Below are positions 21,669-30,367 of a stretch of 43,478 nt of DNA, piece after piece. Numbering within the stretch: the first letter of the stretch is position 1; the number at the start of each line of letters is the position of its first letter. Origin of the DNA: a virus; IMG/VR virus record IMGVR_UViG_3300042879_003157, positions 1-43,478 of that record; one strand, given 5' to 3'. Under the pieces are notes generated by a model. That model did no database searches and was not told where the DNA came from. It worked only from the letters and a program-made list of their open reading frames with translations. The position numbers were made by a program, and so were the translations under genes.

Positions 21669-21697
21669 GAGAGGGGAGTAATCCCCTCTCTATTTTT
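21669..21697 (+). terminator. Intrinsic terminator after major capsid gene
   Basis: GAGAGGGGA and TCCCCTCTC form a perfect 9-bp stem around GTAA, followed by TATTTTTT. It begins 2 bases after the capsid stop codon. This is the strongest terminator-like structure in the window and should raise capsid mRNA relative to the genes beyond. Confidence 0.85.
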
Positions 21698-21719
21698 TAA
21701 TAATTTAAATTTAAAAAAA

Positions 21720-22277
21720 ATGATATATCCTAAAGTAAAAAAAAGAAATGTAAATCAATTTTTAAATAATCCTGCAGCAAATATTGTTAAAGAAGGTTTG
21801 TTGCAAGGATTAAAAATAGGCGAACGTTATAATGGCGGCGTTATTTTTCATTTATGGCTTGATTCAGAAGGTAAACAACACGGTTTAATTGTTGAAGATG
21901 TTGCTGTTAGAACGCAACAAGCGTTATCTACTGATCAAACAACTGCATCTTCAGGTACAAGTTTTATTGATGGTAAAGCTAACACAAATTTATTTATACC
22001 TTTAAGTACTGGTATTTCGGCAATAAAAACAATTTCTGATTCAACGGAAGGCGGTTATGATGATTGGTATTTACCATCTGTTCAAGAAATGCTTACTTTG
22101 TATACAAATCTTTATGAAGTAAACAAAACATTAACTAATAAAATTACATCAGCTCTTTACTGGACATCTACAGAAGTTAATAGTTCAAATGCATACAATT
22201 TTAATATGTTAACATCTGCTGTTACTAGTATTGGTAAATCAAACTCATTAAATCCTATCGGAATTAGATCATTTTAA
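21720..22277 (+). CDS. DUF1566/Lcl-type lectin-fold virion protein (185 aa)
   Basis: The C-terminal two thirds match the Lcl/DUF1566 domain, related to C-type lectin folds: GGVIFHLWLDSEGKQHGLIV, DDWYLPSVQEMLTLY, ALYWTSTEVNSSNAYNF and a terminal GIRSF. The N-terminal about 40 residues (NVNQFLNNPAANIVKEGLLQ) may anchor it. Placed straight after the capsid gene, it is a good candidate for a head fibre or decoration that binds glycans or the host surface. The C-terminal position of the lectin-like part is also typical of diversity-generating retroelement targets, but no reverse transcriptase is in the window. Confidence 0.75.
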   Translation: MIYPKVKKRNVNQFLNNPAANIVKEGLLQGLKIGERYNGGVIFHLWLDSEGKQHGLIVEDVAVRTQQALSTDQTTASSGTSFIDGKANTNLFIPLSTGISAIKTISDSTEGGYDDWYLPSVQEMLTLYTNLYEVNKTLTNKITSALYWTSTEVNSSNAYNFNMLTSAVTSIGKSNSLNPIGIRSF

Positions 22278-22295
22278 TAAATTAAACAAACCAAC

Positions 22296-23303
22296 ATGGA
22301 TTACACAATCGTTGAAAAATATCAACAAAACAAAAATAAAACTATTGCAATTCGCCCATTTTTTAATAAAAACAAACAAAATATGGGATTGGAAAATTAC
22401 GGAATGTCTCTTTATGAAGGTGTATGGCATGAAGAATCTTTAGCTTGTCTTGAACTTAATGGAGTTAAAAGATATGTCACAGGTTTAAATGAATTTGCTC
22501 CTGAAGTAAAGAGGCTTCCTGATTCCGAAAAAGAATTAAAAATTAAAGAAATTCGAAGAATTGTTGTTCAATTAGAAGCAGAATTAGCGGCTAATGTAAT
22601 TGATCCAGAAGATAAAGATTTTTGGAATAAAGTTACTTTACTTAAACCAGATAATCATAAATTTTGGTCTAGAATTAGTATTAGATGTGGTAATGACCCC
22701 GTGTTTTTAGATCCTGCATCAGACCCTTATGATTTAATTAAAATTTTTGCAATAAATGCTGGCGGATTTTCTATTGTTGCAAAATCATTAAAAGATGCTA
22801 AACAAAAACAAAACGTTAAATTTTACCTTGATCAGGTAGAAGAAACTGTAAATACAAGAACTGAGTATACAAAACTTAAAAATAAAGCAATTTCAGAATT
22901 GCAAAAACTTTACGATAAAAATATAAATAAATTATTTTATGTAGCTAAAGTTGTAGATGTTGATAGTTTTCAATATACTAAATCTACACCTAATGATATT
23001 TTATATGAAAATATGGATTTATTTATTGCTGGAGATTCTTCAGAATCAGGTAAAATAAGAGCCGCAGAATTATTTTTAGAAGCTGTTAATTCTACAATGG
23101 AAGATTTAAAACTTAAATGTATTGTAAAAGATGCAATAGCTTATAAGTTTATAACAAGTAAACCAAATGGTTGGTTAGAACACACTGAAAGTTCTTCTAA
23201 ACTTGGAAAAAATATTTCTGAAGTTATTATGTATTTAAAAGATCCTTTGAACGAAGAGGTATTTAAAAATTTAATGGTAAAAGTTGAGCAATACTGGAAA
23301 TGA
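22296..23303 (+). CDS. Conserved virion-associated protein (335 aa)
   Basis: This 335-residue protein starts MDYTIVEKYQQNKNKTIAIR. It has a beta-rich N-terminal part (GMSLYEGVWHEESLACLELN) and a longer helical C-terminal part (EIRRIVVQLEAELAANVIDP, AELFLEAVNSTMEDLKLK). Its place between the capsid and ring proteins is typical of a conserved crAss-like structural gene, perhaps a head auxiliary or cargo protein. The exact role is unknown. Its TGA overlaps the next ATG. Confidence 0.6.
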   Translation: MDYTIVEKYQQNKNKTIAIRPFFNKNKQNMGLENYGMSLYEGVWHEESLACLELNGVKRYVTGLNEFAPEVKRLPDSEKELKIKEIRRIVVQLEAELAANVIDPEDKDFWNKVTLLKPDNHKFWSRISIRCGNDPVFLDPASDPYDLIKIFAINAGGFSIVAKSLKDAKQKQNVKFYLDQVEETVNTRTEYTKLKNKAISELQKLYDKNINKLFYVAKVVDVDSFQYTKSTPNDILYENMDLFIAGDSSESGKIRAAELFLEAVNSTMEDLKLKCIVKDAIAYKFITSKPNGWLEHTESSSKLGKNISEVIMYLKDPLNEEVFKNLMVKVEQYWK

Positions 23304-24004
23304 ACAACAACACACTTCGATTAAAGTTTAAACAACGACTTAACAAATTGTCAAGCAATGACTATGATAACATAGAAAATTGGCAAATTGTTGAAAGTTT
23401 TAATAAAGCTCAAATTGAGTGGGTTAGGCGAATGCTTCATGGAAATAATATTTACAAAGAAGGAGATGAGCAATCTAAAAGACGAATTGATGATCTTCAA
23501 ATATTATTAAAGCAATTTAATATTTCTGGCGTTGATAAAATAAAATACTTTGAAAGTACAAATTTTCCTCCAACAAATTATATGGAATATAAACGTGTTA
23601 GCACTAATGCTAAAGATAACTGTTGTCCTAAACCTAGATCAATGACTGTTTATCTTGTAGAAGAAGCTAATGTTGATATGTATTTTAGAGATCCTTTAAA
23701 AAAACCAGATTTTTCTTGGGGAGAAACATTTTGTACATTAATTGATAATAAAATTCGAATTTATAAAGACGGGTTTGATATAGTTAAACCTACTCTCACT
23801 TATTATAGGCAACCAGTTAATATAGAAATTAAAAACACATTAAATCCTTACACTGGAAATACATCATTAAATGATGTGGAATGTGAGTTTAAAGATGATA
23901 TTGTTGAAATAATATTAGATGAAGCTGTTTCTATATTAGCTGGAGATCAAGAAAATATAACACAATATCAAAGAACACAACAAAATTCTGAACGTAATAA
24001 TTAA
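23300..24004 (+). CDS. Head-tail connector/ring protein (234 aa)
   Basis: This 234-residue protein opens with a long helical region (RLKFKQRLNKLSSNDYDNIE, then FNKAQIEWVRRML). A beta domain follows (RSMTVYLVEEANVDMYF, KPTLTYYRQPVNIEI), and it ends with the helix EIILDEAVSILAGDQENITQYQRTQ. This helix-beta-helix layout and the closing DEAVxILAGDxENxxQYQ helix recur in crAss-like adaptor/ring proteins stacked under the portal. It is coupled to both neighbours by overlapping start and stop codons. Confidence 0.65.
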   Translation: MNNNTLRLKFKQRLNKLSSNDYDNIENWQIVESFNKAQIEWVRRMLHGNNIYKEGDEQSKRRIDDLQILLKQFNISGVDKIKYFESTNFPPTNYMEYKRVSTNAKDNCCPKPRSMTVYLVEEANVDMYFRDPLKKPDFSWGETFCTLIDNKIRIYKDGFDIVKPTLTYYRQPVNIEIKNTLNPYTGNTSLNDVECEFKDDIVEIILDEAVSILAGDQENITQYQRTQQNSERNN

Positions 24005-24426
24005 TGGAACGAATGTTAAAAAAATCCAGACCACTGGAAATGTTAAAAGTAGATAAACTAACAAGTAGTTTAATTCAAGAATTAATGAATGCGGCTACAA
24101 GTTTTCATAAACTACATTTACAAATTACTGGGGAAGGCTCTTATGCCGCACATAAAGCTCTTAATGAATTGTATGATTCTCTTCCTAATTTAGCTGATTC
24201 TATTGCTGAAGGTTATCAAGGTGCTTGTGAAATAATATTACAATATCAATCACAAGGCCCGGTTATTTTAAGTAATGTAGAAGATGCTTTAGATTACATG
24301 CGGCAAATTAAAACACAAATTGATGAATTACAAAAAGTAATGCATCACACTGAAATAATTAATTTATTAGATACAGTAAAAGATTCAATAAATTCTGCAA
24401 AATATAAATTAATTTTTCTTAAATAA
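24004..24426 (+). CDS. Dps/ferritin-like protein (DUF5856-type)
   Basis: This 140-residue four-helix-bundle protein resembles Dps. The segment LHLQITGEGSYAAHKALNEL, followed by YDSLPNLADSIAEG, lines up with the Dps LHW-x-VxG...LHE...LYD...DxxAER signature. The putative ferroxidase ligands His 38, His 50, Asp 65 and Glu 69 have the same spacing (12, 15 and 4 residues) as His 51, His 63, Asp 78 and Glu 82 of E. coli Dps. Dps-like proteins oxidise and store iron and can protect DNA. Encoded among connector proteins, it may be a virion or assembly component. Retained ligands suggest metal binding. Confidence 0.7.
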   Translation: MERMLKKSRPLEMLKVDKLTSSLIQELMNAATSFHKLHLQITGEGSYAAHKALNELYDSLPNLADSIAEGYQGACEIILQYQSQGPVILSNVEDALDYMRQIKTQIDELQKVMHHTEIINLLDTVKDSINSAKYKLIFLK

Positions 24427-24484
24427 TTTTGATTTTTAAATTTTATTTTTTATATTATCTATATAACCTTTTAAATTAAAAAAT

Positions 24485-25792
24485 ATGTCTTATTTTAATC
24501 ATTCTTTTATAAAATCTTTTTATAATACAGCAACATCAGCTGTTACTAATAATACACTAACACAAAATATTTCGGGAGGAAATTTAGCTTTAGTACAAGT
24601 TAGTGACACTAATGTATGGGAAACAATTAATCCCGCAACAGGTAGTGCTACAACACTTGGTTGGGTTACACCACCATCAAGTACTGCTTATGGTGATACT
24701 GACGGATTAGATGCTAAAAAACTTGTTTATTTAGTACAAGGTAGCATTTTACCAAATGATAAAATTGGTTCTCATGGTGGATTTAAAGAAACTGTAAAAT
24801 CTAAAGGTATTAATGTAAAATACATTACTGGACTTTGGAAAAAATCTGCAGCAGCCTCAACTACATCAAAAATTCGAGTAATTGTTGGACCTACATGCGC
24901 TCCTTGCGGTGAACCTCTTCGTTTTCGTTTAGATGTAAAAGGTTCACCTGCATTACGATTTTTAAATCGCAACGCATATGCTATTGCTGATAGTGAATTT
25001 TCTTTAAATAATAATGCTAGCGTGTGTTGCGCTAATGACCAAGAATATTTAGATCCAGTTGTTGCTTTAGCTAAAATTGGTGCTTTTTTAATTCAAGATC
25101 CTATTATTGGTAAATTTTTAAGTACAACACTTACTACTGGAGCAACTCTTCATTATGCAAATACTAGTGGAGAACTTGGGACTATAACAAGTCTTGGAGG
25201 AACTGCTACTACTATTAACGACGTTATAGGAACATCTGCAAGTTATACACCACAAACTACTCCAACACGTTGGGCTGCATTAACTTTAGAGGCAAATACT
25301 TTAGCTAATTTGTCTACAAATTTTGGATTTGGTTCTTTTGATACTAGGGATTTTTATGAAACTGAACCAATTACATTTGCTGGTTCAATATTAGATGAAA
25401 CAGGAAATCCATGTAATAATTGTGGAACAGTTACTACAACAATTGGAGTTCGCCCAGAAACTACTGGAGAAACTGTAGTTCGTGACTTGCTATTAACTCA
25501 ATCATATATGCAAAATCCAATTAATCAAGGAAATAAAGATTCAGCACGTATGCGAGAAATTTTAGGATTTGACGCGTCTAACAGTTATAGTTCAATTAGT
25601 AGAACTACAACTTATGACGTTAATTATATTGAACACGTTGTTCCTAGGTTTAATAATCCTTCATCTACGTTTGATAGTGAACAGTATTTGTATAAAATTT
25701 ATAGTACTGGTTCCGCAACTGCTATTGTTGATAATATGATGACGGCTTTAGCGAGAGCTTCTGGAGTTAGCTATGTTACTTCAAACACTTAA
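24485..25792 (+). CDS. Conserved virion structural protein (435 aa)
   Basis: This 435-residue protein starts MSYFNHSFIKSFYNTATSAV. It is Thr/Ser/Asn-rich and mostly beta, with Cys-rich patches (GPTCAPCGEPLRFRLD, ASVCCANDQEYLD, GNPCNNCGTVTTT). The C-terminus is helical (ATAIVDNMMTALARASG). I read it as a major structural protein conserved in crAss-like phages, either head-auxiliary or a tail component. A terminator follows immediately, so it is probably abundant. An AT-rich 58-base gap precedes it and may hold a promoter. Confidence 0.65.
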   Translation: MSYFNHSFIKSFYNTATSAVTNNTLTQNISGGNLALVQVSDTNVWETINPATGSATTLGWVTPPSSTAYGDTDGLDAKKLVYLVQGSILPNDKIGSHGGFKETVKSKGINVKYITGLWKKSAAASTTSKIRVIVGPTCAPCGEPLRFRLDVKGSPALRFLNRNAYAIADSEFSLNNNASVCCANDQEYLDPVVALAKIGAFLIQDPIIGKFLSTTLTTGATLHYANTSGELGTITSLGGTATTINDVIGTSASYTPQTTPTRWAALTLEANTLANLSTNFGFGSFDTRDFYETEPITFAGSILDETGNPCNNCGTVTTTIGVRPETTGETVVRDLLLTQSYMQNPINQGNKDSARMREILGFDASNSYSSISRTTTYDVNYIEHVVPRFNNPSSTFDSEQYLYKIYSTGSATAIVDNMMTALARASGVSYVTSNT

Positions 25793-25811
25793 TTTTTATT
25801 TTAATTTTTTA

Positions 25812-25841
25812 AAAGGTGAGGCTTTGTTCTCACCTTTTTTT
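25812..25841 (+). terminator. Intrinsic terminator
   Basis: AAAGGTGAG and CTCACCTTT form a 9-bp stem around GCTTTGTT, ending in a run of T. It lies 20 bases after the stop of the 435-aa gene. A longer frame for the next gene would start inside this hairpin, which argues for the later start at 25870. Confidence 0.85.
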
Positions 25842-25869
25842 ATTATATTATAATTGTAAACAGAATTAT

Positions 25870-26367
25870 ATGCCCAGTTTAAGTTTAAATATTCCTGTAA
25901 TATCAGATGATACTTTATTATCTATTTCAGATACTAGTGATATACCAACACTTAATGCTAATTTATTAATTGGTATTCCGGGATTTAATTCTGGAGTTCA
26001 AATTCCTAATTTAACTAAAGGATTTTCTTTGAATTTAACGGCTTGTCATTTAAATTTGTCTCAAAGTTGTACAATAAGACCTGTTATACCTGATGGTATT
26101 TATTCTATTAGAATGGAATCTACATATCAAAATGTTACATATAATGTTTGGTATAATCATTTAAAAACATCTAGTTTTTTAAAACTTTATTATGAAAAAT
26201 TAAATTTAATAAATTTAAATGAATTAGATAAAACATTTTTATCAGAAATGTACGAAATTAAAACTTTACTTGATGCTGCAATTTCTCAAGTAGAATATAC
26301 AAATGATGCTGCAAAAGGAATGTCTATTTATAATTATGCTTTAACCAAATTAAATTTAATAACATGA
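25870..26367 (+). CDS. Conserved structural-region protein (165 aa)
   Basis: The start at 25870 (MPSLSLNIPVISDDTLLSIS) is chosen because the longer frame begins within the terminator. The N-terminal half looks like beta strands (GFSLNLTACHLNLSQSC, IPDGIYSIRMEST). The second half is helical (YEIKTLLDAAISQVEYTND). This pattern recurs in small tail or neck-associated proteins encoded beside fibre genes in gut phages; the role is unknown. It overlaps the following Cys-rich gene by 4 bases. Confidence 0.6.
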   Translation: MPSLSLNIPVISDDTLLSISDTSDIPTLNANLLIGIPGFNSGVQIPNLTKGFSLNLTACHLNLSQSCTIRPVIPDGIYSIRMESTYQNVTYNVWYNHLKTSSFLKLYYEKLNLINLNELDKTFLSEMYEIKTLLDAAISQVEYTNDAAKGMSIYNYALTKLNLIT

Positions 26368-26486
26368 GTTGTAAAAAATGTAAACAAAATTTTAGTTGTA
26401 GTTGCCAACAAGCTACAGCAAGTGATGGTTCAACAGTTCATAAATCTTGTTTAGAAGAATATGAACAAACAATAAAGAAAAAATAA
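26364..26486 (+). CDS. Tiny cysteine-rich protein, putative zinc ribbon (40 aa)
   Basis: This frame encodes 40 residues starting MSCKKCKQNFSCSCQQATAS. Cys at positions 3, 6, 12, 14 and 29 and His 26 can form a small zinc site (CxxC...CxC...H-x2-C). The pattern recurs as a short protein near tail genes in related phages. Both ends overlap neighbours (ATGA and TAATG), so it is translated as part of the unit. Confidence 0.6.
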   Translation: MSCKKCKQNFSCSCQQATASDGSTVHKSCLEEYEQTIKKK

Positions 26487-26902
26487 TGTATTCTGCAAAT
26501 CTTAGAATTAAACAAGAAAAACAATTTGCAGAAACTATTTTTAATAATGTTTTATCTACATATGTTATTTTAGAAAAATATTTAGGTGCTTGGAAAGAAG
26601 AACAAATAAAAAGCAGTTTAAAATTACCATCTGTAGTTACAAATATTAATGAAAATGTTTATTATGTAGGAAATGGTAAAGATTTATCCTTTACCATTTC
26701 CACTAGTAATTCTTTTATAAAAGTTTATGATGTTAAAAATCAAACTGAAGTTGTATATGATTATATAACGGGATTATCTACATATTTTACTATCACACAA
26801 ACATTAACTACATCAACTATAACATTTAAATATCCTCCTGATTTAAATGATTATATTTTAGTTGTTCAACAACAAAATGAAAATCCTGAACCAGAAATTT
26901 AA
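26486..26902 (+). CDS. Hypothetical structural-region protein (138 aa)
   Basis: This 138-residue protein has a helical N-terminus (LRIKQEKQFAETIFNNVLST) and a beta-rich remainder (NVYYVGNGKDLSFTISTSNS, TLTTSTITFKYPPDLNDYIL) that resembles a small Ig-like or jelly-roll domain. It lies just ahead of the fibre gene and may be a baseplate or fibre-adaptor component. No family is recognised with confidence. Confidence 0.5.
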   Translation: MYSANLRIKQEKQFAETIFNNVLSTYVILEKYLGAWKEEQIKSSLKLPSVVTNINENVYYVGNGKDLSFTISTSNSFIKVYDVKNQTEVVYDYITGLSTYFTITQTLTTSTITFKYPPDLNDYILVVQQQNENPEPEI

Positions 26903-26950
26903 TTTGAATTATTAATTTTTTTTTGTATATTAAATATGTAAAGTAAATTT

Positions 26951-29329
26951 ATGAGCATACCAATAACCAATAATTCTTCTCTTATTATATCATCAAACAC
27001 TGTTATTTGGGAAGGAGCAAATATTTCTTGTATTAATTTATGTACAGGAGATTCAATTAGTACTGTTATAAATGCTCTTGCTAATGAATTATGTGATTTA
27101 ATAGAAGATGTAAATCAAACATCTCAATTAAATTTAAATTTAGGATGTCTTCCTAATAATACTTCACAAACAACTGAAGGTATTTTGCAAGCTATAATTG
27201 ATAAATTATGTCTTCTTGTACCTACATCATCTCAAAATATAAATTTACCAACATGTTTACAATATTTAGATGGTATTGGAAATACTGTTACGACTTTACC
27301 TTCTAATGAATATATTTTATTATTAGCTAATAGAATATGTTCTATATTAATTAATATTACAGCAATTAATACAGCAATTAACAATTTGCAAAATCAAATT
27401 AATAGTTTAAATGCTAGTATTACAAATATAAATTCTACAATAAACACACCAGCAACAATAATTTCTAATTGCATATCTCCATCACAATCTGTTACAATTT
27501 CAGTTTTGTTAAGTGCTTTAGAAAGTGCTTTTTGTGATTTTAGAACAACTGTTGGTACAATTTCTCAAATTAATCAATCAATAACTTCTCAATGTTTACT
27601 ATCAAGTACTCCCATATTAAATTTTAGTTGGGGAAATAATAATAGTACTTATAGCAGTTTAACAAATTGGATAAATAATCCAGCAACTTTAGCTCAAAGT
27701 TCTCAAAATCAATGGGTGGCTATATGTGATTTATATAATGCTTTAAATTATGTAATTGAAAATTGTTGTTGCGATAATAATTCACCATGCAGTAATATAA
27801 ACCCAAGTTTTACAATTGAAGGTTTATCAAATGATAATGTTATTACAGCATTAAAATTAGATTTTTTTGGTATTCCAAATAATTATCAAGATTGTGGTTT
27901 AACAACTCCAATTAAATTTACTTCTAACACAGGTCTTATTGCTACTACATCTCAAAATATTAGTGGTTTAGCTAATAATACACTTAATTGGTCTATACCA
28001 TCAATATGGGGGCAAGTTCAATCAATTTCTGTTGAAGTTCCATTTTGTTTTACAAATGGTGTAAATCAATGTGCTAACACTCAAACTAAATTATTTAATT
28101 TAACAATTCCTTGCCCAAATGTAATTTTTACTACTACAGTTAATTCAATAACATTTACATTTTCTAATTTATTAGGGCCAACCGGTATTTTTGCTTGTAC
28201 TTTACTTAAAAATAATATTCAAGTACAAACACAAACTATTACAAATCAAGGTAGTTCAATTAGTATAACATTTACAAATTTAATACCTAATCAAGCTTAT
28301 TCATTGAATTTAGCAATGAGTAGTCCTTCATTTATAACAGGCATTATTTGCAATAATGTTGCTACAGCAACTACATTAAGTAGTGGATCATCAACAGTGT
28401 ATACATTTAAACCTTGCACAAGTTCAGCTAGTACTATTCCGGCAGATAAAATAATTTATTGGGCTCATCCAACACCACCTATTTTATCTACTTCAACAAA
28501 TACATTCTATCAAATTCAAGATAATACTACAAACACTTATCATATTGGTAGAATTACAAGTTCAAGTACAGCTTCTAATTGGGATTATGTAGCTGTAAAT
28601 CCTTCAATTACTTATGATTGCGGTTCAACTTGGTATGTAAAAGTATGTAATACTAATAATTATTATACTTTACAAATTGATTCAAATATTCCTAATAAAT
28701 ATCCTGGCGGTATACTTAGTGTATATCCAACAAGTAATATTTCTGCGGGAACTTATCCAGCATGGAATGCTTCAGTAAATCAATGTGTTGAATTAATAAA
28801 AACAGTTTCTGGTCCAGGAACAGAAGCATTTTCAATAAATTCAACAGTTTATTCAAATTGCTCTGATTGTAATACTAATCAAAATAATCCTGCTAAATAC
28901 GTTATTGCATTATGTGATTCTTATTCATCAGGTCCTGGATTTACAGCAGCATTTCTTGTTACTGCAGGTGGTTTTAGTGGACAAGCTCCTACTGTAGGTA
29001 AAGTTTATCCTATTAAAGCTACTAGTTTGGGTACACCCGCTTCTCCATGGTCTCCATTACCATATACTGGAAGCGACGTACAATCAACTTCAATTTCATC
29101 ATGCGGTAGTAACACTAATTGTATTAGTAATAATAGTGAAAGATGTTTTAAAATTATAGAATTAGTTGGTCCAACACATTCTTTAGCATCAACAACACCG
29201 CAATTCTCAATTGCGCCAGTTGATGCAAATGTTCCACCAAGTGGATTTAATACATGTTGTGGAACAAATCAATGTAATGATTATCTTTTCGATTCTTCTG
29301 ATGCTAAAGTAACTTGTAATACACACTAA
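26951..29329 (+). CDS. Tail fibre/adhesin-like protein (792 aa)
   Basis: The N-terminus (SNTVIWEGANISCINLCTGD) is of a type I recognise in Bacteroidetes phage fibre proteins and may be the attachment region. A helical, heptad-like segment follows (INTAINNLQNQINSLNASIT). From about residue 290 come beta domains of Ig/fibronectin type and Cys-rich, Ser/Thr-rich segments ending CNDYLFDSSDAKVTCNTH. It is therefore a good receptor-binding or tail-fibre candidate. Its TAATG end overlaps the next fibre-like gene. Confidence 0.65.
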   Translation: MSIPITNNSSLIISSNTVIWEGANISCINLCTGDSISTVINALANELCDLIEDVNQTSQLNLNLGCLPNNTSQTTEGILQAIIDKLCLLVPTSSQNINLPTCLQYLDGIGNTVTTLPSNEYILLLANRICSILINITAINTAINNLQNQINSLNASITNINSTINTPATIISNCISPSQSVTISVLLSALESAFCDFRTTVGTISQINQSITSQCLLSSTPILNFSWGNNNSTYSSLTNWINNPATLAQSSQNQWVAICDLYNALNYVIENCCCDNNSPCSNINPSFTIEGLSNDNVITALKLDFFGIPNNYQDCGLTTPIKFTSNTGLIATTSQNISGLANNTLNWSIPSIWGQVQSISVEVPFCFTNGVNQCANTQTKLFNLTIPCPNVIFTTTVNSITFTFSNLLGPTGIFACTLLKNNIQVQTQTITNQGSSISITFTNLIPNQAYSLNLAMSSPSFITGIICNNVATATTLSSGSSTVYTFKPCTSSASTIPADKIIYWAHPTPPILSTSTNTFYQIQDNTTNTYHIGRITSSSTASNWDYVAVNPSITYDCGSTWYVKVCNTNNYYTLQIDSNIPNKYPGGILSVYPTSNISAGTYPAWNASVNQCVELIKTVSGPGTEAFSINSTVYSNCSDCNTNQNNPAKYVIALCDSYSSGPGFTAAFLVTAGGFSGQAPTVGKVYPIKATSLGTPASPWSPLPYTGSDVQSTSISSCGSNTNCISNNSERCFKIIELVGPTHSLASTTPQFSIAPVDANVPPSGFNTCCGTNQCNDYLFDSSDAKVTCNTH

Positions 29330-30171
29330 TGATACTTACATGGAACACATTTTCGGGTATAACGTATAATCTTGAACACTCTTATTGTTCGCAAACATAT
29401 ACTACACTTACAACTAATGTAACATCTCCTCACACATTTACACCAACAAATTGTTCTAAATATAGAATAAAATCTAATTGTGGAACAGTTAGTAATGAAA
29501 CAACGGTATATACAAATTTTCCAAGTTTTAGTTTTACTATTACACATGTTAATTCAACAACATTTAATGTATCTGGACCAGCATTACCTTCAGGATATGT
29601 TTATGAAAAAATTGAAGTAAATACAATAACAAATATTAATTCAAATACATTAAATCAAAATTTAACATATCCTTCAGGAAATGCAGTTGTTTTTACGGTA
29701 AAAGTTTTTATTGCACCATCTAATTGTTTAACTTGTAATACGTTTTTAATTAAAGAATTTTCAACACCTACAAATTGTAATCAAATATGTTGGAAAATTG
29801 ATCCTGAATATTTGTTAAATACTCCTGTCACTCAAAATCCATCATCTACACAATTTGGATATATACCTAATGTAAATAATACTAATCAACAAAATCCATT
29901 AAATTTTTTAAATACATTTCTTTTTCACGAAATACCATTTTCAGGAACTAATTGTTTATCAGCACTTAATAATAATAATTTTTTAGTGTTATTGTGGGGA
30001 CAACATTATGCTAAATATAGAATATTTAATATTAATTATACTTCTCCAATATATTCAGTTAGTGTAGGTTATTTATTTGGTAGTATAAATGTTTCTCCTC
30101 AATTTAATGAAATAAATCAAGAAAATTATTGTTTTATTTTTACTAATAATTCAACAAATGCCCCAGTGTAA
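29329..30171 (+). CDS. Fibre-associated beta-rich protein (280 aa)
   Basis: Residues about 1-60 (MILTWNTFSGITYNLEHSYC) and 65-140 look like fibronectin/Ig-type beta domains of the same style as the end of the preceding fibre gene. The C-terminal half is Asn-rich with an aromatic core (NFLVLLWGQHYAKYRIFNIN). Coding starts at the last base of the upstream stop codon, which suggests that the two are subunits of one fibre or a split long fibre. The final 14 bases overlap the next gene. Confidence 0.55.
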   Translation: MILTWNTFSGITYNLEHSYCSQTYTTLTTNVTSPHTFTPTNCSKYRIKSNCGTVSNETTVYTNFPSFSFTITHVNSTTFNVSGPALPSGYVYEKIEVNTITNINSNTLNQNLTYPSGNAVVFTVKVFIAPSNCLTCNTFLIKEFSTPTNCNQICWKIDPEYLLNTPVTQNPSSTQFGYIPNVNNTNQQNPLNFLNTFLFHEIPFSGTNCLSALNNNNFLVLLWGQHYAKYRIFNINYTSPIYSVSVGYLFGSINVSPQFNEINQENYCFIFTNNSTNAPV

Positions 30172-30367
30172 ACCTTGTAATCCTTGTCAAAATGGTAAAA
30201 TTTTACCACTTCCTATTAATTGTCAATTAGGAGAAGAAGTTACTATTACTATAGGTAATACATCATTTACTGGACAAGAAATATTACAGATGCCTTTATA
30301 TGGAGGAATACCATGTGAAGGTTGTATTAAAAAAGTTAACGGTAAATTTTATTTATATAATGAGTAA
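30158..30367 (+). CDS. Small cysteine-rich protein (69 aa)
   Basis: This 69-residue protein begins with a CxxCxxC cluster (MPQCKPCNPCQNGKILPLPI) and has a second pair near the end (GGIPCEGCIKK). The middle is a small beta segment (EEVTITIGNTSFTG). It overlaps both flanking fibre genes, so it is part of the fibre cluster, perhaps a cap, chaperone or metal-bound structural piece. The function is unknown. Confidence 0.55.
   Translation: MPQCKPCNPCQNGKILPLPINCQLGEEVTITIGNTSFTGQEILQMPLYGGIPCEGCIKKVNGKFYLYNE

Noticed and set aside
24485-25792. Tail sheath protein
   Set aside because: The size would fit, but the neighbourhood is that of a short-tailed crAss-like phage and no sheath motif was recognised.
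25816-25869. Longer start for the 165-aa gene
   Set aside because: The extra 18 codons begin inside an intrinsic terminator hairpin and encode an unlikely sequence.
30300-30359. Longer start for the Ig-repeat adhesin
   Set aside because: The added 20 codons overlap the small Cys-rich gene in another frame, while the ATG at 30360 gives the usual overlap.
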